From positions 1 to 60,268 of the forward strand of contig URST01000003.1 in assembly GCA_900550585.1 (NCBI GenBank): DNA of 60,268 nucleotides. Reading direction: 5' to 3'. The stretch is from an uncultured Eubacteriales bacterium. Its GTDB lineage: Bacteria > Bacillota > Clostridia > Oscillospirales > Oscillospiraceae. Below, in pieces: positions 16,014-24,465 of this stretch (position 1 is the stretch's first letter; the number at the start of each line of letters is the position of its first letter). Both the position numbers and the translations under genes were made by a program. The notes under the pieces are model-generated. The model was not told the origin of the DNA and ran no database searches. It worked only from the letters and a program-made list of their open reading frames with translations.

Positions 16014-17642
16014 TTGGAGACCAGGATATTTCATCCGGAACAGGACAAAAACGCCATTGCGGACGCGGCGGCCATCCTCCGCCGGGGCGGCCTGCTGGGC
16101 ATCCCCACGGAGACGGTGTACGGCCTGGGCGCCGACGCCCTGAACGAGGACGCGGTGCGCCGCATCTTCGAGGCCAAGGGACGCCCGCAGGATAACCCGC
16201 TTATCATCCATGTCCCCTCGGCGGACTGGCTGACGCGGTACTGCCGGGACGTGCCGCCTGCCGCGTACCGGCTGGCGGAGAGGTTCTGGCCCGGCCCCTT
16301 GACCATGATCCTGCCCCGACGGGACATCGTGCCCCTGCGCACCACCGGCGGACTGGAGACGGTGGGCGTCCGCTGCCCCGACCACCCCGTGACGCTGGCC
16401 ATCATCGAAGCCGCCGGCGTGCCGGTGGCCGCGCCCAGCGGCAACACCTCCGGCCGTCCCAGCCCCACCACCGCCCGTCACATGATGGACGACATGCTGG
16501 GCAAGATCGACGGCATCGTGGACGGCGGCCCCTGCGCCGTGGGGGTGGAGAGCACCATCATCGACCTGACGGTGCAGCCGCCCCGTCTGCTGCGCCCCGG
16601 CGGCCTGCCGCTGGAGGCGCTGGAGCAGGTGCTGGGCGAGGTAGCCGTGGACGATGCCGTGCGCCGCAAAATGGGGGAGGGGGAGCGTCCCCGCGCCCCC
16701 GGCATGAAATACCGCCACTACGCGCCGAAGGCCGCCGTCACGGTGGTCACCGGCCCCGCCCGCCGCAGCGCCGCCTACATACAGCAGCACCTGCCGGACA
16801 GGGCGGGCGTCATCTGCTTTGACGAGTACGCCCCGCTGTTCGCCGGCCACATCGTCCACCGCCTCGGGCCTGCGGATGATAAGCCGGCCCAGGCGCGCCA
16901 TGTCTTTGACGCCCTGCGCACCTTCGATGATACGGACGTGCCGGAGATCTATGCCCAGTGTCCGGACGAATCCGGCCTTGGCCTGGCGGTGTCCAACCGC
17001 CTGAAAAAGGCGGCAGGCTTCCATGTAGTGGACGTATCGCCGCTGGTCATCGGCTTTACCGGGCCCACCGGCGCCGGCAAGACCAGCGCCCTCCGGGCGC
17101 TGGAGCGTCTGGGCGGGCTGGTGCTGGACTGCGACGCCGTGTACCATGAGCTTTTGCACACAGATGAGCCGCTGCGCGCCGCCATCACCGGCGCTTTCGG
17201 CCCGGTGTTCGCGCCGGACGGCACACTGGACCGTCAGAAGCTGGGCACCGCCGTGTTCGGCGACCCCGCCGCGCTGGAAAGGCTGAACGCCATCATATTC
17301 GACCGTCTGCCCCGTGAACTGCTGCGCCGCGTCAACGACAGCGACGCCCCCATCGTGGGCATCGACGCCATCAATCTGGTGGAGAGCGGCCTCTCCCGTC
17401 TCTGCCGCCGCACGGTAGCTGTGCTGGCTCCGGCGGAGACACGGGTGCGCCGCATCATGGCCCGGGACGGCATCCCGGAGGAATACGCCCGCCTGCGGGT
17501 GCAGGCACAGAAGCCCGACGACTTCTATCGCGCCCACTGCACGGACGTGCTGATGAACGATGCCGCCTCGCCGCAGGCGTTTGAAGAACTGGCCTATCAG
17601 AGATTACAACATATTTTTGAGGAGGAAACTGACCATGAGTGA
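16014..17642 (+). CDS. Fusion of threonylcarbamoyl-AMP synthase and dephospho-CoA kinase
   Basis: One 542-residue frame joins two enzymes. Residues about 10-205 are a YrdC/Sua5 domain (IPTETVYGLGADAL, IFEAKGRPQDNPL, APSGNTSGRPSPTTA), followed to about 340 by the Sua5 C-terminal domain (RAPGMKYRHYAPK). From about 345 a CoaE-type kinase begins with GFTGPTGAGKTSALRALE, then DCDAVYHELL and a typical tail. The first would make threonylcarbamoyl-AMP for t6A; the second makes CoA from dephospho-CoA. The start is TTG at 16014 after AAGAGGAGAA. The P-loop (GPTGAGKT) differs from the usual GGIGSGKS, so CoaE activity is probable rather than certain. The end overlaps the next gene by 8 nt. Confidence 0.85.
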   Translation: METRIFHPEQDKNAIADAAAILRRGGLLGIPTETVYGLGADALNEDAVRRIFEAKGRPQDNPLIIHVPSADWLTRYCRDVPPAAYRLAERFWPGPLTMILPRRDIVPLRTTGGLETVGVRCPDHPVTLAIIEAAGVPVAAPSGNTSGRPSPTTARHMMDDMLGKIDGIVDGGPCAVGVESTIIDLTVQPPRLLRPGGLPLEALEQVLGEVAVDDAVRRKMGEGERPRAPGMKYRHYAPKAAVTVVTGPARRSAAYIQQHLPDRAGVICFDEYAPLFAGHIVHRLGPADDKPAQARHVFDALRTFDDTDVPEIYAQCPDESGLGLAVSNRLKKAAGFHVVDVSPLVIGFTGPTGAGKTSALRALERLGGLVLDCDAVYHELLHTDEPLRAAITGAFGPVFAPDGTLDRQKLGTAVFGDPAALERLNAIIFDRLPRELLRRVNDSDAPIVGIDAINLVESGLSRLCRRTVAVLAPAETRVRRIMARDGIPEEYARLRVQAQKPDDFYRAHCTDVLMNDAASPQAFEELAYQRLQHIFEEETDHE

Positions 17643-19029
17643 GGAACTGAAAGCCCTGAAAAAGCAGCTCCTGAAGGACGACCGCAACGGCTACGATGTG
17701 CTGGGCGCAGCGGAGCTGGAGAAGATGGAGGCTTACTGCACCGTCTACAAGGCATTTCTGGATGCCGGCAAGACGGAGCGTCTCAGCGCCCGCGCCGCCA
17801 TCGCCCTGGCGGAGAAGCATGGCTTCGTGGCGTATAAGCGCGGCATGCCCCTGTCCGCCGGCGACAAGGTCTATACCTGCAACCGGGGCAAGGGCCTGAT
17901 GCTGGCCGTCATCGGCCGCCGCAGCCTGGCGGAGGGCGCGCAGATCACCGCCGCCCATATTGATTCCCCCCGTCTGGACCTGAAGCCCAGCCCTCTGTAC
18001 GAGGACAGTGAGCTGGCCTACTTCAAGACCCATTACTACGGCGGCGTCCGCAAGTACCAGTGGGTCACCATCCCCCTGCAGCTGCGGGGCACCGTGGTGC
18101 TCACCGACGGCAGCGTGGTGGATGTCTGCATCGGCGAGGGCAGCGAGCCCAAGCTGGTCATCACCGACCTGCTGCCCCACCTGGGCGCGGAGCAGGGCAA
18201 AAAGCCCCTCAACGAGGCCATCGCCGGCGAGACGCTGAACATCCTGCTGGGCAGCCGTCCTCTGGGCGATGACGACGACAGCGACCGCGTGAAGCTGCAG
18301 GTGCTCAAGCGCCTGTACGACAAGTACGGCATCACCGAGGCCGATTTCGCCTCCGCCGAGCTGGAGACGGTGCCCGCCGTGGATGCCACCGACATCGGCC
18401 TGGACGGCAGCCTCATCGGCGCCTACGGCCATGACGACCGGGTCTGCGGCTTCGCCGCTCTGCAGGCCCTGCTGGACATCGGCACACCGGAAAAGACCGC
18501 CGTGTGCGTGCTGGCCGACAAGGAGGAGATCGGCTCCATGGGCGTCACCGGCATGCAGTCCGCTGCCTTTGACACCTTCATGCACGACCTGTGCGAGAGC
18601 CAGGGCGCTGCGCTGCGCGTCTGCTATGAGAACGCCTTCTGCCTGTCCGCCGACGTGACCGCCGCCTATGACCCCAACTTTGCCGACGTGTACGAAAAGC
18701 GCAACGCCGCCTTCGTCAATCACGGCGTGGGCCTGTGCAAGTACACCGGTGCCCGGGGCAAATCCGGCTCCTCCGACGCCAATGCCGAGACGGTGGGCTA
18801 TGTCCGCGGCGTGCTGGATAAGGCCGGTGTCCGCTGGCAGATCTGCGAGATGGGCAAGATCGACGCCGGCGGCGGCGGCACCGTGGCCCAGTACATGGCC
18901 AACCGCAACATCGCCACGCTGGATGCCGGCGTGCCGGTGCTGAGCATGCACGCCCCCTTCGAGGTGGTGGCCAAGCTGGACTGCTACGAGATGTACCGCG
19001 CCTGCAAGGCACTGTACGAAGCGCTGTAA
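17635..19029 (+). CDS. M18 family aminopeptidase
   Basis: This is a zinc metallo-aminopeptidase of the aspartyl aminopeptidase family, acting on peptides in the cytoplasm. The 464-residue protein has AAHIDSPRLDLKP, YGHDDRVCGFAAL, the catalytic DKEEIGSMG, a distal SSDANAE and a final SMHAPFEV. It starts at 17635 after GAGGAGG, overlapping the fusion gene by 8 nt. It is the last gene of the ddl operon and is followed by a strong terminator. Confidence 0.93.
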   Translation: MSEELKALKKQLLKDDRNGYDVLGAAELEKMEAYCTVYKAFLDAGKTERLSARAAIALAEKHGFVAYKRGMPLSAGDKVYTCNRGKGLMLAVIGRRSLAEGAQITAAHIDSPRLDLKPSPLYEDSELAYFKTHYYGGVRKYQWVTIPLQLRGTVVLTDGSVVDVCIGEGSEPKLVITDLLPHLGAEQGKKPLNEAIAGETLNILLGSRPLGDDDDSDRVKLQVLKRLYDKYGITEADFASAELETVPAVDATDIGLDGSLIGAYGHDDRVCGFAALQALLDIGTPEKTAVCVLADKEEIGSMGVTGMQSAAFDTFMHDLCESQGAALRVCYENAFCLSADVTAAYDPNFADVYEKRNAAFVNHGVGLCKYTGARGKSGSSDANAETVGYVRGVLDKAGVRWQICEMGKIDAGGGGTVAQYMANRNIATLDAGVPVLSMHAPFEVVAKLDCYEMYRACKALYEAL

Positions 19030-19035
19030 GCGGAT

Positions 19036-19072
19036 AAAAAAATCACCCGGCCGCGCGGCCGGGTGATTTTTT
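19036..19072. terminator. Strong bidirectional terminator
   Basis: This perfect palindrome centred on GCGC, with flanking A5 and T6 runs, serves both the M18 gene and the convergent cNMP-binding protein gene. Confidence 0.92.
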
Positions 19073-19077
19073 ATCTG

Positions 19078-19590
19078 TTATCTGCCGTCGTGCTCTCCGC
19101 CGTCCTCCGGCTTTCCCATCAGATAGGGGAACATGGCGTTGATATAGTGTACCATCTTGCTGTGCTGGGCGTACCACTCGCCGTGCTCTGCCTGCAGGCG
19201 CTCCTTGTCGCCGTAGGCCTCCAGCGCGTGGCACGTCTCCACATAGGCCTTCTGCAGCTGGCGGATGCGGGCACTCATGTGCTGCAAAAGGCTCATGACC
19301 TTGGCGGGCCGGTCCCGGAAGTATTTCCCGAAGTTGTCGAAGGAGATCTCGCTGACCACCAGCGGCTCCAGCGCCACCACGGTGGTGTTCCGGGGCCGGG
19401 ACTCCAGAAAGCTGATGACGTTGAAGAAGTCGCCCTCCCGCAGCTTCACCACCTCCACCTGCTCAGGCTTGCCGTAGTCGGTGTACACCCCCACGCTGCC
19501 GTAGAGGATGTTGTACATATTCATCTCCATCTCGCCGGGGCGGCAGATGATCTGCCCCTTTTTGAACCGGCGTTCTCCCGTGTTGGGCAT
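19078..19590 (-). CDS. Cyclic nucleotide-binding domain protein without HTH
   Basis: The 170-residue protein has a cupin-like cNMP-binding domain (about 10-110) with GQIICRPGEMEMNMYNILYG, LREGDFFNVISFLESRPRNTTVVAL and a C-terminal helix. The family phosphate-binding motif (GE...RSA/T) is altered to ESRPRNTT, so a true cyclic nucleotide ligand is doubtful. There is no DNA-binding helix-turn-helix as in Crp/Fnr proteins. The last 55 residues are helical and His/Tyr-rich. Role unknown; perhaps a sensor that acts through protein contacts. Confidence 0.8.
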   Translation of the reverse strand: MPNTGERRFKKGQIICRPGEMEMNMYNILYGSVGVYTDYGKPEQVEVVKLREGDFFNVISFLESRPRNTTVVALEPLVVSEISFDNFGKYFRDRPAKVMSLLQHMSARIRQLQKAYVETCHALEAYGDKERLQAEHGEWYAQHSKMVHYINAMFPYLMGKPEDGGEHDGR

Positions 19591-19625
19591 GACATGACCT
19601 CCTGTCCTTTTCAGAATCTGCCGTC

Positions 19626-19655
19626 ATTCTACCATACCCGCCCCGGCCTTGTCGA
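19626..19655 (-). promoter_or_regulatory. Candidate promoter of the cNMP-binding protein gene
   Basis: On the minus strand: TCGACA (19655-19650), 18-bp spacer, TAGAAT (19631-19626). It lies back to back with the mrnC promoter. Confidence 0.55.
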
Positions 19656-19664
19656 TACTTCTTC

Positions 19665-19693
19665 TTGCCAAACGCGCCAGAAAGTGGCATACT
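19665..19693 (+). promoter_or_regulatory. Promoter of mrnC-rqcH
   Basis: TTGCCA (19665-19670), 17-bp spacer, CATACT (19688-19693), 37 nt before the mrnC ATG. Confidence 0.7.
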
Positions 19694-19730
19694 GTTGCAG
19701 GTAAATACGCACAAAAGGAGAAAATCCCAC

Positions 19731-20132
19731 ATGGATCACTTTCATATAGCCCTTTCCGATGACCAGCTCCGCGCCGTCAGCTCCATCGGCCTTGCCCATG
19801 TGGGCGACGCCGTGTACGAGCTGCTGGTGCGCACATGGCTCTGCGCCCACGGCAAGGCCACCGGCAAGGATCTGCATCGCGCCGCCATCGCGCTGGTCTG
19901 CGCCCCGGAGCAGGCCCGCCGGGCCCAGCGCATATTGCCGCTGCTGACGGCGGAGGAGGAGACGGTGTTCAAGCGGGGCCGCAACGCCGCCGTCCACGCC
20001 ATCCCCAAAAACGCCACCACCGCCCAGTACCACCAGGCCACAGCGCTGGAGTGCCTGCTGGGCTGGCTGTACCTGCGGGGCGACACCGCCCGTGTCAGCG
20101 CCCTGTTCGACGTGATGATGGAGGAGAACTGA
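19731..20132 (+). CDS. mrnC: Mini-ribonuclease 3
   Basis: MrnC is an RNase III catalytic domain without the dsRNA-binding domain that matures 23S rRNA ends in Bacillota. The 133-residue protein has LAHVGDAVYELLVRTWL, equivalent to the RNase III metal-binding helix, then FKRGRNA and a final ALECLLGWLYLRGD. AAGGAG precedes the ATG. It is followed after 1 nt by rqcH, so the two are co-transcribed. Confidence 0.92.
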   Translation: MDHFHIALSDDQLRAVSSIGLAHVGDAVYELLVRTWLCAHGKATGKDLHRAAIALVCAPEQARRAQRILPLLTAEEETVFKRGRNAAVHAIPKNATTAQYHQATALECLLGWLYLRGDTARVSALFDVMMEEN

Positions 20133-20133
20133 T

Positions 20134-21870
20134 ATGCCCTTGGACGCCATCTGCCTGCAAGGCGTGGTGGGGGAGCTTGCCCCCCAGCTCACCGGCAGCC
20201 GCATTGAAAAAATACAGCAGCCCGCACGGGATCAGATCATCCTCCTGCTGCGGGGCAGCCGCCGTTTGTTCCTCAACGCCGGGGCCAACCAGCCCCGCAT
20301 CCACCTGACGGAGCAGCTGCGGGATAACCCGTCCCAGCCGCCGATGTTCTGTATGCTTCTGCGCAAGCACCTGTCCGGCGGCATCATCGAGTCCGTCCGG
20401 CAGGAGCCGCTGGAGCGCGTGGTGACGCTGACCGTGCTGGCCTCCGACGAGATGGGGGAGCGCAGCCGCTTTACGCTGGTGTGGGAGGGGATGCCCCGCC
20501 GCGCCAATCTCATCCTCTGCGACAGGGACGGCCGCATCATCGACTGTCTGCGCCGCGTGGATCTGGAGGCGGAGCAGGACCGGCAGGTGCTGCCGGGGCT
20601 TTTTTACCGCCTGCCAACCCGGCAGGATAAGCGCTCGCCTTTGTCCGTGACGGAGGAGGAATTTGCCGCCCTGCTGGGGCGCGCCGCACCGGACGCGCCG
20701 CTGGACGGCTGGCTGCTGGACACCTTCACCGCCATATCCCCGCTGGTGGCGCGGGAGCTGACAGTCCGCGCCTGCGGCAGCACCGACGCCCCCGTATCGC
20801 AGGGGAGAGCCCTGTGGGATGTGTTCTCCCGGTGGCAGCAGTCTGTGAACGAAAACACCTTTACACCGACGCTTATCAAACGGAACGGGTCGCTGACGGA
20901 CTTTACCTACGGCCCGGTTACTCAGTATGGCACCTACGCCGAGACGGAGATCTATGACAGCTTTTCCCACCTGCTGGACGACTTCTACGACAAGCGGGAG
21001 CAGGCGGAGCGGGTGAAGCAGAAGGGACGGGATCTGCTGAAGACTGCCACCACCGCCCGCGACCGTGTGCGCCGCAAGCTGGCGGCGCAGGAGAAGGAAC
21101 TGGCCGCCTGTCTGGACAGAGATCACCTGCGGATCTGCGGCGAGCTGATCACCGCCAATCTCTACCGCATGGAGCGGGGGCAGAGCCGCCTCACCGCCCA
21201 GAACTACTACGATGAGAACTGCGCCGACATGGACATCCCGCTGGATGTCCGCCTGTCGCCGCAGGAGAACGCCGCTCGCTACTTCAAGCAGTACAGCAAG
21301 GCCAAAACGGCGGAAAAGTACCTGACCGCCCAGCTGCAAAAGGGCCGGGAGGAGCTGCAGTATCTGGAGAGCGTCCTCCAGGAGCTCTCCCAGGCCGAGT
21401 CGGAGCAGGATTTCAACGACATCCGCACCGAGCTGACGGACGGCGGATATATCCGCCAGCGGGGCAAAAAGCAGCCCGGCTTCCAGCGGGCCTCCCGGCC
21501 ACGGGAGTTCCGCACCTCCGCGGGCCTGCGGGTGCTGGTGGGCCGCAATAACCGCCAGAACGACCGCCTGACCACCAGAGACGCGGACAAGCGGGACATC
21601 TGGCTCCACACCCAGAAGATCCACGGCAGCCACGTCATCCTCTGCACCGGCGGCGAGGAGCCGGACGCACAGAGCCTGCTGGAGGCCGCGTCGCTGGCGG
21701 CGTATTTCTCCCAGGCGCAGGATGGCACCAAGGTGCCTGTGGATTATACCCCGGTGAAGTTCGTGAAGAAGCCCGCCGGCGCCCGTCCCGGCATGGTGGT
21801 CTACACCACCTGTCAGACCCTGCTGGCCGACCCGGACGAGTCCCTCGTCAAGCGCCTCTCCGGGAAATAA
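20134..21870 (+). CDS. rqcH: Ribosome quality control factor RqcH (NFACT family)
   Basis: RqcH binds stalled 50S subunits with peptidyl-tRNA and adds C-terminal alanine tails. The 578-residue protein has an NFACT-N domain (MPLDAICLQGVVGELAP, LRKHLSGG), a long central coiled coil (about 285-440), and an NFACT-R (DUF814) domain with NRQNDRLTTRDADKRDIWLH and HGSHVIL. Older annotation calls it fibronectin-binding protein. It follows mrnC and precedes the HExxH protein by 12 nt in one operon. Confidence 0.94.
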   Translation: MPLDAICLQGVVGELAPQLTGSRIEKIQQPARDQIILLLRGSRRLFLNAGANQPRIHLTEQLRDNPSQPPMFCMLLRKHLSGGIIESVRQEPLERVVTLTVLASDEMGERSRFTLVWEGMPRRANLILCDRDGRIIDCLRRVDLEAEQDRQVLPGLFYRLPTRQDKRSPLSVTEEEFAALLGRAAPDAPLDGWLLDTFTAISPLVARELTVRACGSTDAPVSQGRALWDVFSRWQQSVNENTFTPTLIKRNGSLTDFTYGPVTQYGTYAETEIYDSFSHLLDDFYDKREQAERVKQKGRDLLKTATTARDRVRRKLAAQEKELAACLDRDHLRICGELITANLYRMERGQSRLTAQNYYDENCADMDIPLDVRLSPQENAARYFKQYSKAKTAEKYLTAQLQKGREELQYLESVLQELSQAESEQDFNDIRTELTDGGYIRQRGKKQPGFQRASRPREFRTSAGLRVLVGRNNRQNDRLTTRDADKRDIWLHTQKIHGSHVILCTGGEEPDAQSLLEAASLAAYFSQAQDGTKVPVDYTPVKFVKKPAGARPGMVVYTTCQTLLADPDESLVKRLSGK

Positions 21871-21882
21871 GGAGGTATCGCC

Positions 21883-22689
21883 GTGAAGCTCTACACCGAC
21901 ATTGTAACGGACTATCTGGCGGGGCGGAGCCTTGCCACGCACATGCAGGAGTGGTTTTTCACACAGCCCGGCTACTGCTTTCAGGAGCCGGACGGCTCTG
22001 ACGCGCAAAAGGCGGCGGTCAGGCAGGTCTATGAACAGGTGCTGCGGACTGTGGAGACATTCGTTCCCAGCAACCGCCTGATCTGGGACGCGCTGTTTCC
22101 GGACTGGCAGGATATCCTGCGCGGTGCGGAGACGGCGCTGATCGTGGGCTATCCGCCGCCCAACGACGCGGTGGTGCTGAAAAGCCCCGCAGGGGTAGAT
22201 ACCGCCGTTCTGGATATGGGCCTGTGGGCCGAGTATCTGGGCGCCGTACCGGTGGAGAGCGTGGCCCATAACCTGCTGACCCACGAGCTGTGCCACGTCT
22301 GCATCCACCGTCACCGGCCGGAGCTGGATGCGGCGCAGGAAACAGGAGACTATCTGTCCCGGCTGGATGCCTTTACCTTCGACGAGGGCTTTGCCCACTT
22401 CGTTTCCTACAACGGTCTTGAAGCCGATCGGGTGGATTGGGACGCACCCGACCTGCGGGCCGTTTGGACGCGGAGCGCCGCGGCGATGCGGTCTGCCCGA
22501 CAGGAGACGCGGCCCGCACAGCAGCAGGAGCAGCTGCACAGCGCCGTCTTTGGCAGCTATTACGATAAGTACGCCTGCATGTGCGGCCTGCACTATCTGG
22601 CCCGCTGCTGGCAGGAGGGCGGCCCCGCCCGTCTGGCGGAGGAATTTGCCGCCGGCTGGCAGGGCTTCGCGGAGAAAACACTGTTTTGA
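21883..22689 (+). CDS. Predicted zinc metalloprotease-like protein (HExxH)
   Basis: I do not recognise the family. The 268-residue protein has HELCH at residues 134-138, a zinc-protease HExxH motif, in the hydrophobic setting HNLLTHELCHVCIH. A downstream FDEGFAHF (Glu168) is 30 residues later, the spacing expected for a gluzincin third ligand. There is no signal peptide or membrane segment, so it should be cytoplasmic. It starts with GTG after GGAGG and is third in the mrnC-rqcH operon, which suggests, without proof, a link to stalled-chain or tail handling. A terminator follows. Confidence 0.65.
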   Translation: MKLYTDIVTDYLAGRSLATHMQEWFFTQPGYCFQEPDGSDAQKAAVRQVYEQVLRTVETFVPSNRLIWDALFPDWQDILRGAETALIVGYPPPNDAVVLKSPAGVDTAVLDMGLWAEYLGAVPVESVAHNLLTHELCHVCIHRHRPELDAAQETGDYLSRLDAFTFDEGFAHFVSYNGLEADRVDWDAPDLRAVWTRSAAAMRSARQETRPAQQQEQLHSAVFGSYYDKYACMCGLHYLARCWQEGGPARLAEEFAAGWQGFAEKTLF

Positions 22690-22697
22690 TAAGGTTG

Positions 22698-22731
22698 GCA
22701 GGGCCGTTCCGAAGGGAACGGCCCTGCTGTT
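22698..22731. terminator. Terminator between convergent genes
   Basis: A perfect 13-bp stem (22698-22710 with 22715-22727) with a GAAG loop. The T-run is poor on the plus strand (TGTTATACTTTT). Confidence 0.65.
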
Positions 22732-22737
22732 ATACTT

Positions 22738-24240
22738 TTACAGTTCCACGGTTTTCGTGGCGATCTTCTGGCAGAACACCCGGTCATGCTCCACAAACAG
22801 CAGCGTGGGCCGGAACGTCAGCAGCAGTTCTTCGATCTGGATGCGGGAGAGAACGTCGATGTAGTTCAGCGGCTCATCCCAGACGTACAGATGCGCGGAC
22901 TGACACAGGCTCCGGGCCAGCAGCACCTTTTTCTTCTGCCCGGCGGAGTAGTCGCCCATGTCCTTTTCAAACTGCACCCGCGCAAAGCCCAGCTTGCGCA
23001 GGATGGTCATGAACAGGATCTCGTCGATGCCGTACCCCGCGGCGTAGTCCCGCAGCCCGCCCCGCAGACCGGAGGCATCCTGCGGCACATAGGAGACGGT
23101 CAGACCGCTGGCTGTCTCCAGCGTCCCGGTATAGGGAATGTCCTGCCCGCACAGCAGCTTCAGGATGCTGGACTTGCCGCAGCCGTTGGGGCCGCACAGC
23201 GCCGCGCGGTCGCCCTGCTCCACGGAGAAGGACACGCCGCCGCACACCGGCCCGCCGCCGTAGTCGATAGCCACGTCCCGCAGCGTCACCAGCCGCCGGG
23301 CGTAGTGTGTCAGCGGGCGCAGCTTCAGCACCTCGTTGTTCTCGATGTTTTTCAGCAGCGCGGACTTCTCCGCGATGGCGGTCTGCTGCCGCCGCTCCAG
23401 ATTCTTCCGCCGCTGCTGCATCCGCCGGGACTGCTCCCCGATGTAGGCGCGTCCGCCCATGGCGTCGGCGATGCCCTTGACCTTGGCGGAGTTTTTCCCG
23501 ATCTTGGAGCCCTCCACCTTATCGGCCCAGGCACTGGACTGACGCGCCGCCTCCTGCAGCCGCCCGATCTCCTTTTTCAGCTGCTGGTTCTGCGCCAGCT
23601 CGAAGGCGTCCTGCCGCTGCTTGTTCTTGTACCACGAGGAGAAATTGCCCCGCTGGATGTCGATGCTGTTCCGGTTGATGGACAGGATGTGGTCCACGCA
23701 GCCGTCCAGAAACGCCCGGTCGTGGGACACCAGCAGGAACCCCTTCTTGCCGCTGAGATAGCGGCTCACCAGTTCCCGGCCTGTGCGGTCCAGGTGATTG
23801 GTAGGCTCGTCGATGAGCAGGAAACGGTTTTCCCGTGAAAAGAGCATCGCCAGCAGGAGCTTGGACTGCTCGCCGCCGGACAGCGTGGAAAACGGCCGAT
23901 ACAGCGCGTCCTCGGATACCTCCAGCGGTGCCAGCTCCCGCAGGAACCGCCACTGCGGCACGTCCGGGCAGATGTGTGCCAGCAGCTCCATGGGGCACAG
24001 CTCCGGGTCCGGCACGTCATAGGGGAAGTAGTCGAAGCCCACGCTGGCCTGTATCGTCCCCTGATAGGGATACTTCCCCTGCAGAAGCCGCAGCAGCGTG
24101 GTCTTGCCGCGTCCGTTGCGGCCCGTCAGCCCCAGCCGCCAGTCTGTGTCGATCTGAAAGCTGACGTTTTCAAAGATGTTGTCATAGCTGCCCTCATAGC
24201 AGAACGTAAGATTTTTGACTTGGATAATGGACATAGTCAT
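22738..24240 (-). CDS. ABC-F ribosomal protection protein, Lsa-type
   Basis: The 500-residue protein has two ABC domains and closely resembles Lsa-type antibiotic resistance ABC-F proteins. Domain 1 has GRNGRGKTTLLRLLQGKYPY, LSGGEQ and LIDEPTNHLD. The linker (about 205-300) is a charged helical arm that would reach the peptidyl-transferase centre. Domain 2 has GPNGCGKSS, a degenerate signature YSAGQ and the Lsa-characteristic WDEPLNYIDV. Family members displace lincosamides, streptogramin A and pleuromutilins from the ribosome. The second Met (MSIIQVKNLTFCYEGSYDN) is the more usual start, 6 nt later. The leader contains a tiny ORF and a terminator, which strongly suggests drug-responsive attenuation. 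Confidence 0.88.
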   Translation of the reverse strand: MTMSIIQVKNLTFCYEGSYDNIFENVSFQIDTDWRLGLTGRNGRGKTTLLRLLQGKYPYQGTIQASVGFDYFPYDVPDPELCPMELLAHICPDVPQWRFLRELAPLEVSEDALYRPFSTLSGGEQSKLLLAMLFSRENRFLLIDEPTNHLDRTGRELVSRYLSGKKGFLLVSHDRAFLDGCVDHILSINRNSIDIQRGNFSSWYKNKQRQDAFELAQNQQLKKEIGRLQEAARQSSAWADKVEGSKIGKNSAKVKGIADAMGGRAYIGEQSRRMQQRRKNLERRQQTAIAEKSALLKNIENNEVLKLRPLTHYARRLVTLRDVAIDYGGGPVCGGVSFSVEQGDRAALCGPNGCGKSSILKLLCGQDIPYTGTLETASGLTVSYVPQDASGLRGGLRDYAAGYGIDEILFMTILRKLGFARVQFEKDMGDYSAGQKKKVLLARSLCQSAHLYVWDEPLNYIDVLSRIQIEELLLTFRPTLLFVEHDRVFCQKIATKTVEL

Positions 24241-24252
24241 GCCTCCTGTACG

Positions 24253-24286
24253 AAAAAATGGCTGCGGGAAACCAACTCCGCAGCCA
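24253..24286 (-). terminator. Leader terminator (attenuator) of the ABC-F gene
   Basis: On the minus strand the 9-bp stem TGGCTGCGG / CCGCAGCCA (arms 24278-24286 and 24259-24267) is followed by TTTTTT, then AGGAGG and the ATG. A terminator placed between leader and start codon is the hallmark of attenuation. Confidence 0.85.
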
Positions 24287-24360
24287 AAAAGCGCACACGT
24301 CCCCCGCCGGAGGGCAGGGCATGACCATGTACGGAGCCGAGAGCTTCACCGATTTCCCGC
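24264..24360 (-). promoter_or_regulatory. Predicted antiterminator pairing in the ABC-F leader
   Basis: In the RNA, GCGGGAAA (24360-24353) is exactly complementary to TTTCCCGC (24271-24264). The second element lies partly in the 3' arm of the leader terminator. With one extra G-U and one G-C pair the helix reaches 10 bp. The two folds exclude each other, so this is a candidate antiterminator. Confidence 0.6.
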
Positions 24361-24416
24361 GAAAGGCACAACGAACAGGGCGGTCATCGCCGCCCGATAC
24401 CGTATCGTGCCGTGGT

Positions 24417-24437
24417 TCAGCAGGAAAACAGGTTCAT
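24417..24437 (-). CDS. Six-codon leader peptide MNLFSC
   Basis: The minus strand reads ATG, five sense codons (N, L, F, S, C) and TGA. The ATG is preceded by a strong GGAGGGAG site about 8-10 nt upstream. It lies about 30 nt after the predicted transcription start and 177 nt before the ABC-F ATG. Short leader peptides with a strong ribosome site are typical of ribosome-stalling regulation of resistance ABC-F genes. Translation here is inferred, not shown. Confidence 0.6.
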   Translation of the reverse strand: MNLFSC

Positions 24438-24465
24438 CCTCTCAACTCCCTCCGATTTTTTCTAT

